A stretch of 64,000 nucleotides of DNA. It comes from Burhinus oedicnemus. Its lineage: Eukaryota > Chordata > Aves > Charadriiformes > Burhinidae. Of the stretch, positions 54,896 to 64,000 are shown one piece after another. Numbering within the stretch: the first letter of the stretch is position 1; each line of letters begins with the position of its first letter. A model generated the notes under the pieces. It ran no database searches. It was not told where the DNA came from and saw only the letters and a list, made by a program, of their open reading frames with translations. The stretch is taken from contig VFFE01007510.1 of NCBI GenBank assembly GCA_008921705.1, positions 1,605,947 through 1,669,946 of the forward strand, given 5' to 3'. Both the position numbers and the translations under genes were made by a program.

Positions 54896-57800
54896 CCCCC
54901 AATTTGTAAGGCAAATGAACGTTAATATTTTTTAAAGGAGATCTTGATATGCATACAAGTTAAATGAGATATTCCAGAAGAGAAATGTTTATTTTAAAAC
55001 ACAAGAAGGGAAATTGAAAGAGTCTGTTTTCCAAAGAATAAAAATGTAAACGGAGCATAATGGAGAAAATCTGCACACATCCTAAACACACATTTATCTT
55101 AACCGTAGGAACCACATGATTCTCAGAGACTTATGGATGGCTTTTATTATTAATATATGAACAGCAATGGAATGGAAGCTTATAGTAGCAGGTGGTTTGC
55201 AAGTAAAACTTTTTAGAAGTGTTTTATTCGCAAAATGGTCTTCTCATGAAACCACAAAAAATAGCAGCTACCTCGACACCTTAATCCATGGGAGTGGTGA
55301 GAGCGGAAAAGAGAGAGACTGCTATGTGGTTTGTTAAGCCTTCAGGTTTAAAGGTCATGGAGTACTAGAAGAACACTGTTCACTGGCAAGTAATATTTAT
55401 ATAACAATGATATAACAAATTTAAAAGTGGCCAAATATTTCCATGGCCCAAAATGGAAATGACCGTAATAAGCAAATAAAATTCCAGAAACTATGGTCTG
55501 GCTGGAAATGCAGAAATTTGTTTGGCTTCAAGATACCACTTCCAAATTTCAAAATGGCTTTACAGAAATCCCAATCATTCTGCAAAAAATTGTGTCATCT
55601 TAGTAAAACATTTAAATATTTACCGAAAATTTTGCAGCATAAGCTGCACTTTCTCTCTCCTGCCTCTCAGCTCTCAGATGTATTCTTCCCAATTTTGCTG
55701 TCCACCCTCTATAAACCTGCAGCTTTCCCAGAGCTGCTGCTCTGCTGGGTGGAGCTCCTCATCCGCTGCCAGTGAGCAACAGCGAGCCGGAGGGCAGAGG
55801 TGAACAGATCTCTCTTTTGCTACTTTCTGAATTCCAGAAGGGCTCTATACATTCCACTAATGAGGAACACAACCTCCTGCTCCAGCCTCAGCACAGTCCC
55901 AGGAGGAAAGTTTCACTCCCGGAGCCCCCTGCCCACCACCTGCACTCTTAAATGGCGCACTTGGCATTTAACTACATCTTCTCCTTGCCTCTCCCCTCCC
56001 AAAAGAATAAAGCTTTCCTGAACAGAAGATTAACTGTCACCCTTTTATCTATATTCGTTCTCATTTAGAAAGCGGGTGGGAGGTTGCAAACAGCACGGCT
56101 GAGCTATTTACACCGTGCTGCAGGAAAAGGGAGGACGAGCGGTGGCAGCCAGGCTTTTCGGCGATTCTGCAGCTCCCTGGAGGAGCCGCTTCTCTCCCAC
56201 CGAGAGCTTGAGAAAGGCTCACTGTACATTTATAGACAGCTCATTTATTACTGCAGTGTAACTCACTCTTTTGTGCTTTCCAAACACAGAGCTGACCTTA
56301 AAACAAACACAAAGTTATGGCTATATATTTGTGCTGTCTTAATGTATACAGTCCCAGCCATACGGTGAAGCTTGGCAATCACCTGACAAAGGCGGTCCCT
56401 GTCCCAACAAGTTTCTACAGTCTAGCTGTAAGATAAGAACTTGATGCAAAGTAAAGGTGGAGAAAACACAAGGCAGCGATGACATTTTATTCAGTGTCTT
56501 TCAAATACTTGGGAACGTGCTGAATGAAAGACATTTATCAATGTTACCAGCAGAAATAAGACCCAGTAGTGATGATGCAGATAAGAACAAACATGCATCA
56601 GTATATTTAACCCTGGCTTTGCATATTTCCTGTGAGGTTAGCTTACAAACAGCTCTCTGTTCATGCCACAACATAAGCAGCTGCCTTTACCACATAAGTG
56701 GTTTGCTAGGTTACTTCTGGTTGTTCACAACACAATGTATTCCTACTGTACAGCTATAAAACATCTTTTTCCAAAGCCCAGAATCCTTCTGGTATGCCCA
56801 GACAAACAAGGTTTGGGTTTCGTTTCTGTTTTTGTTTTGGTTGCATTTAAGGGTACAGATGATGAGAAGCTTAAAGCATAGGTAGCTGGCAAAATATTTT
56901 TATTCAAGATCTTGGAGTTTCAGAAATAATCTCATCTAAAACTGCTGAAGATACAAACACCAGTTTGCATATACTTCCATCACTTTAGGTTGCTTTAGGA
57001 CGTTTAATATGGCTCACATCCAGGAAGCCAGAAGTCTGCAGGGAAAACTGAGTAGTCCTACTGCCTCAAAAGAAAGACGTCTGATTTACTTTAGGTATTT
57101 CTTTAAGGGTAGCCAGAACAGCTGTTTACACCTGTTCGGTAACATACCTAGTGGTGTTGTTAGATACCTCACCTGTCAACAGTCTCCAACTGAGGATTAT
57201 GGTCCTGATTTTTAAACAGCAACTCCAGAAACAAACCAAAACACTAACATTCTCCAATACAGCTCCTTCCAAATTTATTAGAGATTGTTTTAAGTGGAAC
57301 ATTTTTCTGCTCCAATTTATACTGCTGTAACTCTGTTTAAACTTCATGAACTTCAAGAAGATCTCTTAGATATGTACTGAGATCCTCAAGCATAATTTCG
57401 TTTCAGTTCTCATATGTCAATATTACTGGAGAAAATTTTCCTTGCTTTTAAGCCGTGCTCTCCCTGAGGAGGTCAATCAGAATTTGACACAGCTCTTCCT
57501 TCACGGATGAAAAAAACAAGCAGTGAGAAAGTCCATCAGCTCAAAAGTATACCAAATACTAATTACAGTTAAACTTATCACTCTGATGATCATAATATCT
57601 GTTTTGCAGGTAACTTAAATCGCTCATCCAAATTTTCTAAATGCAGAAGGAGCAATCCCTAGTCAGAAAGAACAGCATGTGTGCTAACCTACTTTTAACT
57701 GCTTTTTAATGTCATAGCAAGACAAATGTCAAAGAAGGAAGAATCTCACTCTGGATATCACTGTTTTAGTTTAAATCTAAACTAAACGTCTTTTCTGTCT

Positions 57801-59685
57801 GTATGGGACAGGCTCTGCAGCTGGCCCCAGAGGGGAAAGCCTGTTTCTAAATCATCACTCTGTTCATAAGGAAATTAAAAGTAAACTGCCTAAAAATCAC
57901 GCACTCATCACCTGCCTTCTCTCTTTCGTGCTGAAGATTTAAGACAAATAAATGAAGTATGTCAGCAATCTTTGTCCGACAGACTAGACTTGCAAACCTG
58001 CAGTGCGTATACATGAAGCTGAGGTATTGCTCCACAGCTTTACAGCCACTGATAAGGTACGCTAACTTCTGGCCTTAATGCACTGAAGAAAAATATGAAT
58101 TGTGAGAGCACACATCACTGCTCCTTTATACTGAGTGAAATAAAAGTGATGAAAAACCTCAGAAGAATGCCATCACAGTCTGATGATTACAGCAGTGCCA
58201 TAAAATTCAGGATGCTTATACAGGAGGGACTGGTACATCCTCTCACATCACAGTTATCTTCTCAATAACATTCAATAAACTTTCCATTGAAGCACCCTGT
58301 GAGATTTCTGATCTACAAAATGCTCACAAAGAGCAGCTCTGCTAATCAAACTGTTTCTCTTTGGTGGGTGCCAGAATTCCGTACTGCAAAACAGAGGTAC
58401 TCTTCCAGAGTAACATCTTCACGTGCAACTTACGTCAGCAATCTAAAGGTACCTTCCTCAGGCATGTAGGTTAGCAGCCATAGCAACAGAGGTTGCAAGT
58501 GGAAATTAAGTATAACGTAGGAACAACCATTCTGGAATGCCTTAGCTATACTGGGATTCCCACCTTTTGAATCTAGGAGGAATTAACTTTATTTTAGAGT
58601 TATGCTATCCGAAAACCCAATGCACAAGCTTTTACTAACACACCACAAGAAGTGACAAGGCACACACGTAGTCTTCAGAGTTGTCTTTTTAACCGATTGC
58701 CTAAATGTAGAGAGACATCCTCTAACCACAGCACCAGGAGGCAGGAAACTGGGAACAATAAAACTCCAATACTGACTTCCACTGAGAAGGGCTTCCCTTA
58801 ATCATTGGTGCCACATCACATATCGACTGCAAATGTCCGGTATTTCCCCTTACAAGGCATCCCCCCACTCCCCCAAGGCGTATATAACTTCAACAGATAT
58901 GTTCACCTCAGATGAAGCTTTCCATGCCAGAAACTTGCCTCTCCGCTGAGTTGTTTTAGGAGATTTCAGCAAAAGCATTCCCCCGGGCCTTTTTGAGAAA
59001 AAATGCCCTTTTTTGCTCATGCTGAAAAATTTTGGTGACCTTTCCCCCTGTGAAGACAAGCACCCCCAGGCTGACTAGCAGGGACATGAACCATACCGTC
59101 ACATCTCAAGGAGGGGCAGTAGCAGATTGGAGCATAATGGAGACTTTGTTTCTGAGAGCATGCCTTTTGCTGTCTTTGTGCAAATCTCCCCATATTTGTC
59201 TTTGTGCATATCTCCCATACGGGGGGGGAGGAGAAACCCCTCAAATTCGCACATCCCCAACAGGAACTTTTAGCAATGATCCTTTGCATGTTTCAGCTCA
59301 GGCTTCACAAGGTCTTAACCCACAACTGCCATTCTTGGATGCTGCCAGTCACATCTGTTTCAGATCTGCTCCTCTGAAGGAAGAGCAGGGAAAAAAGATT
59401 GTTCCTGTGTCTCAGTGACCCTCTGCAAACCTTCTGCAATGTGAAGAAGCATGCCACGCAGTTCCAGGGCAGAGGAGACACAAAGGAGTCCTATAGAATG
59501 ATGAGAAGGAGAAAACGGGAACAAAACTTGATGAACACCAGAAGATGGAGACTGAATGTTAGCAGAACTTAAGAGGGCAGAAAAATTAGGAATAGTGATG
59601 AAAACATCAGAAGAAAAGAAAGACTGACCAAAAAGCTGATGCATAGAGGGAGAACTACAACAGAACTGACAAAAAGACTGTGACA

Positions 59686-59701
59686 ACTTTTTTAAAAAAG
59701 T
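59686..59701. repeat. 16-bp perfect palindrome
   Basis: ACTTTTTTAAAAAAGT equals its own reverse complement. It is short and AT-rich and lies within the purine-rich tract of the 5' intron. Confidence 0.85.
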
Positions 59702-60249
59702 GTCTTCAGACCCACCAAGAGAACTATGGAGAGAGATCTGGAGTCAGCAGACACTACGAACATGGGAAAGTGAAAGACTAAAAGCGCTAAACCACATGAG
59801 GAAATAAGACAACACGGACTGACAGGGGATAAGGATGGGATTTACTGAGAGAAGACTTAGGACAGATGCGTGAGGAGACCATAGGCAGAAGACTGTGCAG
59901 AGGAGAATGGGACTTTCTAGGTAAAAAGTCTTAAATATAAAAAAGAGGGGCGGGGGACAAAAGATCTGGAGAGGAGATGGGAAAGAGACTTCAACTAGTC
60001 CAGTAGGGATGGTTTAAAAAAAGTCATGTTTGGAGTGAAAGGGTAGAGGAACTCCTTAACATAAAAGAAGTCTTCCAGATTTCAGATGGAGTTCAAGACT
60101 CGTGAAGCTCAACCTCCATTTGCATCAAATGTTTGTGAAACGCACTGACAACACATGCTCCACTCCCCTCTAGTTACTGTATACATGCCAATGACTTTTT
60201 ACTGATATTATTTTACTGATAGGAGTTCTTATATCAAATGGCTGATTCA

Positions 60250-60967
60250 TGCAGTGGAGAATGGATTGAGAGCAGCCCTGAGGAGAAGGACTTGGAGGTG
60301 TTGGTAGATGAGAAGCTCAACATGAGCCAGCAATGTGTGCGCACAGCCCAGAAGGCCAACCGCATCCTGGGCTGCATCAAAAGAAGCGTGGCCAGCAGGT
60401 CGAGGGAGGTGATTCTGCCCCTCTACTCTGCTCTCATGAGACCCCACCTGGGATACTGTGTCCAGCTCTGGAGCCCCCAACATAACAAGGACATGAATCT
60501 GTTGGAGCGGGTCCAGAGGAGGGCCATGAAGATGACCAGAGGGCTGGAGCACCTCTCCTGTGAAGACAGGCTCAGAGAGTTGAGGTTGTTCAGCCTGGAG
60601 AGGAGAAGGCTCCGGGGAGACCTTATAGCAGCCTTCCAGTATCTGAAAGGGGCCTACAGGAAAGATGGGAAGGGACTCTTTATCAGGCAGTGTCGTGATA
60701 GGACAAGGGGTAACGGTTATAAACTGAAAGAGAGTAGATTTAGATGAGATATTAGGAAGAAATTCTTTACTCTGAGGGTGGTGAGACACTGGAATGGGTT
60801 TCCCAAGAAAGTTGTGGATGCCCCATCCCTGGAGGTGTTCAAGGCCAGGTTGGATGGGGCTTTGAGCAACCTGATCTAGTGGAAGGTGTCCCTGCCAATG
60901 GCAGGGGGGTTGGAACTAGATAGTCTTTAATGTCCCTTCCAACCCAAACCATTCTATGATTTTATGG
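60250..60967 (+). mobile_element. CR1 LINE, 5'-truncated copy with intact 3' end
   Basis: The sequence matches the 3' part of avian CR1 ORF2 and its tail. Recognisable residues include [47 protein letters not shown] and [11 protein letters not shown]. The frame is open to a TGA at 60745-60747, after which homologous sequence continues (RKKFFTLRVVRHWNGFP), so this copy is interrupted. The 3' end carries the CR1 hallmark ATTCTATGATTTTATG. CR1 is a non-LTR retrotransposon whose copies are usually 5'-truncated; this one is plus-oriented, antisense to PLEKHG1. Confidence 0.92.
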
Positions 60968-62179
60968 TCTAGATGTTCTCAAGGGGCTAATACCACTGTG
61001 AGAGTGTATTTAATCTAACATGACAGATGCATGCACTATAACAGTGCATTTGCATTATTCCTTCATTTTGCGAAGGTGAAACACAAATGTGGATGTCTTT
61101 TTTTCTACACTTACAAGCATTTGTACAAATTAGGAATATGGGCTTCTGACTCCTACGAACCGCAACAGCAAGACACATTTTTATTATAAACTCAGGGACA
61201 ACATTTTACTCAGGAAAAAAAAAGTTACGTCAGTAAGTTACTCTAATTGAAGTTTATGCCTATTCTAACTAAATTACTACTTGAAAAAGTCATGCTGGGT
61301 CCTGAAGAGGAGAAGGTCTGCAGGTTCTGCCCTGGCCAGTACACCTGTCAGCATGACACAAGCAGGAAGCAGAGGTATCCGATTTCTCATCAGAAACTTG
61401 CCCAAAACACGCTTCAAGCTGCACTAATTCAAAATTTTAATTATACTTAACAGATCACCTGATAAAACATACCAAACAATGGAAAACTTTGCTCTATCTT
61501 TGTTACAGTGCTTGCCTGTGCAAGAATCACAGCAGCATGCCTCCGAACAATCATAATTCAACTGTTCTTTCAGGTCACAGACAAAATGGCTGTACTGGCT
61601 AGAAAAGCAGTTGTTTTTAAAGCATATCCTGGGGCAAAGGGGGCCAAATGGTGCCTGTATGGCCTCCTCTCACCCATCTTAAGCCCATGAAATACTTCTT
61701 AACTAATTTAAAAGAAAGCTGGAGAACCTCAGCAGGTGTACAGAATTAGTTAAAGATCACATTAGCCATGTCCTATGAAGTCCATTTCTACATCTGTGTA
61801 GCATTTTGGCACTGTTAAGAACAAAGACCACCCAGGTACTCAAAAGCCAACAGAAGTTATACCTTTTTAGTTTATTTTTATGTATTTACTTATTAATGAC
61901 CTAACAGCATGAGGTCAATAAAGGCATCAAAAAGGGTGAAATTGTATTTTCCCCTATTCACTCCATAGTCTTTTATGTCAGGCACAACTCTACATGTTCT
62001 AAGGATAACATAGGCTGAAAGGACACTGCCCAAAATACTACGCTAGGCTAACTCTTAATGAGTTGACTTTGGATAAAATGGGTAGTACCAGGATTCTACA
62101 TGTGATTTCACACCATCCATGTTAATGGATCATTTGTGTACAGCTGTGTATGTACTTTACCTTTGTGTACAGCTAATCT

Positions 62180-62575
62180 TGGAAACCAGTTGCAGGCACA
62201 TGAAGGATGAGAAGGTAATCAAGAATAGTCAGCATGGATTCACCAAGTGGGAGCTGACTACCCTGATAACCTTCTGCAATTAAATGACTGGTTTGGTAGA
62301 TGAGCGGAGAGCAGTGGATACTGTCTACTTCGACTTCAGAAAGCATTTTGACACTGTCCCCCATAAGATCCTCATAGGCAAGCTGATGAAGTATGGGTTA
62401 AATACGTAGACAGTGAGGTTGATTGAGAACTGGCTGAATGGACAGGCCCTGAGAGTGGTGATCAAAGGCACAAAATCCAGCTGGAGGCCAGTAACTAGTG
62501 GCATACCCCAGGGTTTAATACTGGGTCCAGTTCTGTTTAATATACTCATTAATGATCTTGATGACAGGGAAAAGC
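62180..62575 (+). mobile_element. CR1 LINE fragment, reverse-transcriptase region
   Basis: Broken reading frames encode pieces of a CR1 reverse transcriptase: [25 protein letters not shown], then [20 protein letters not shown]. In-frame stops and small shifts show it is dead. Both ends are truncated and it has no CR1 3' terminus; homology stops abruptly at an A/C-rich tract. It is the same orientation as the copy 1.2 kb to the left but represents a more 5' part of the element, so the two are not simply one element in order. Confidence 0.88.
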
Positions 62576-62579
62576 GTGG

Positions 62580-62725
62580 ATATATTAAAAATCAAACCAA
62601 ACCAACCAAACAAAACCAACAAAAACACCCCACCAAACCCCCCCCCAATAAAAAAAAAAGAAAAATCCCCCCAACACCCCCCAAAACCTAAACCTGGACA
62701 AACAAAACAAAAAACCCAACCTCCC
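62580..62725 (+). repeat. A/C-rich low-complexity tract abutting CR1
   Basis: About 145 bp almost without G on the plus strand, built from variants of CCAAA, AACCC and poly(A) (aaccaaaccaaccaaacaaa, then caccccaccaaaccccccc). It begins directly where the CR1 fragment homology ends. Confidence 0.85.
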
Positions 62726-64000
62726 CCAAAAAGCCTGACTGTGCATCACAGGCAAACATGCTTTGCTTTACACCAGAAATTTAGAGAGTAGATTCGTGGA
62801 CGTGAGTTTTGACACCCTCTCAGTTCCAGGTCTAGAACCTGTTTCAAAGTGCTGGAAACAACAGCAAGAATGTGTTCTTTTTAAGTACGTTTCCATTGTC
62901 TACAGAGAAGGCAGCATCAGCAAATGCCCACTACCAGTGGAAAAAAAGCAACAGACAGATCTGTACTGACAGTTGTCAGCTAGGGGTAGAGGGTGATTAA
63001 AATAGTACCTATTAATTTCTCCCTTTTTGTTCCTATGCCATCCTCAGCCTGATATCTCTTCAGGTCGCCCTGCCTCCTTCCCTCTCCTTGCCAAAAAAAC
63101 CCACCCCAAAACAAAACAACCTTCTTACTATTTTTAGTCTGTGTACATAAGCTGCTGTATTGCAGTCAGCTGCACAACCGGCTAGGGAGCTCAAGTTCCA
63201 ACCAAGTTCATACTCCCTTCAACTTTCCACTTCCTGGGTTTTCTCTCATTTCCTCATATTGTTCTCCCTCTAATGATTTTCTCTCTCCACTTAGCACTGG
63301 TTCATTTACTTATGCCTTCCTCCACCAGCTCCCACCTTCATGTATCTCTTCGGTTCCCACACACTTCTTGGGCAGCAGTTGTCCTTTGACCCTTCCCCAG
63401 CTCCCCTTTTCCCATTCTCATCCCATTTCCTAACAAGCTGCCAAAATTTGACCCATGTTTATCTGGAAAATAAGACAGATAAGCTGCTTCTCTTCATCTT
63501 AGTCTGGCTCAGCACCAGTCAGCTGGCTGCCAAACTAAATGGCCTCAAGTCACAGAGGCCTGGATCATCAAATCCTGTAGGGCTGCAACACTCTTGCGGA
63601 TGTCTGTGGAGTCTTCCCATCCTTCTCACAACCACCACCCTTGGTTAGGTAAATCACTGCAGCATTGCTAAGGTAACTCATGGAGAAAAGAATCCTGAGA
63701 AACATATAAAATGGCCTCCTCTGTAACATGCTTCCAGTCACACTTCCCTCTCCTAAGACCAGCCAAAGAACGTGCACAGCCTGAGGTGGGTGGTTCCCCA
63801 CTGTCCTCGCCATTTGGGAAGGAGCTCCTTTGAAGCCCTCAGATCCTCAACACCTACCTAAGAAAAGCCTCACTGCCAGCCACTCCTTCTCTCAAATATG
63901 CTGTCTAGTGCCACACAAAGCTTTCAAGATTCGTTATTTATAAGTTGCTGTAGGAAATACACTTGGGTATTTCACAGGTAAATTCCTCCAGTTCTTTCAT

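Larger units (their letters stand above)
45842..64000 (-). other. PLEKHG1 5' intron (at least 18 kb, continues off right edge)
   Basis: No exon with the expected start Met or first DH helix was found on the minus strand. It contains a CR1 tail (49960-50025), an imperfect hairpin (52915-52960), an ancient repeat (54730-54895), a purine-rich tract (59.44-60.1 kb), and two larger CR1 fragments with an A/C-rich tract (60.25-62.73 kb). The large size fits a 5' regulatory intron, by inference. Confidence 0.75.

Noticed and set aside
60247..60789. Minus-strand open frame of 180 codons
   Set aside because: It is the reverse complement of the CR1 coding remnant and has no independent similarity.
1..64000. 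tRNA, rRNA, CRISPR arrays, bacterial-type operons or endogenous viral coding regions
   Set aside because: No cloverleaf, spaced repeat array, operon-like gene packing or recognisable retroviral protein block was seen on either strand.

Overview
The window is vertebrate nuclear DNA, almost certainly from a bird. It has intron-split genes with consensus GT/AG splice sites, CR1 retrotransposon copies with the avian ATTCTATG-type 3' end, few other recent repeats and one 20-N assembly gap in a GC-rich promoter. Two protein-coding genes lie head-to-tail, both on the minus strand, so transcription runs from high to low coordinates.

Right and centre (64000 down to about 16.2 kb) is PLEKHG1, a Rho guanine-nucleotide exchange factor. 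Sixteen coding exons join without a frame break into 1,389 codons plus stop: most of the DH (RhoGEF) domain (exons at 45.7, 40.3, 33.1, 32.5 and 31.3 kb), the PH domain (28.4-28.96 kb), a string of very small linker exons (26.6-23.7 kb), two frame-neutral acidic/basic exons (22.8 and 22.0 kb), and a long disordered tail in two large exons (21.2-19.5 and 18.6-17.5 kb). The exon with the start codon and the first DH helix is not visible and must lie beyond base 64000, inside an intron of at least 18 kb. The 3'UTR follows 17462.

Left (about 15.5 kb down to 1) is the 5' part of MTHFD1L, the mitochondrial C1-tetrahydrofolate synthase (formate-tetrahydrofolate ligase). Six exons in one frame (14.4, 10.6, 10.4, 7.8, 6.5 and 5.5 kb) encode 180 codons of the N-terminal dehydrogenase/cyclohydrolase-like domain, which is degenerate at positions that are catalytic in MTHFD1. 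The CpG-rich promoter/first-exon region is at about 15.18-15.55 kb and contains the assembly gap, so the N-terminal targeting peptide cannot be read with confidence. The ligase domain lies off the left edge.

The rest is intron: two CR1 fragments near the right edge, a few short CR1 tails, two probable ancient MIR-like fragments, homopolymers and microsatellites (two of them in or next to polypyrimidine tracts), small palindromes, and a GC/CpG-rich block inside PLEKHG1 (25.73-26.16 kb). I see no tRNA, rRNA, CRISPR array or bacterial-type operon, and no clearly novel multi-gene system. The points most worth a second look are the extra symmetric PLEKHG1 exons, the microexon cluster, the intronic CpG block, the very short PLEKHG1-MTHFD1L spacing and the unresolved MTHFD1L first exon.
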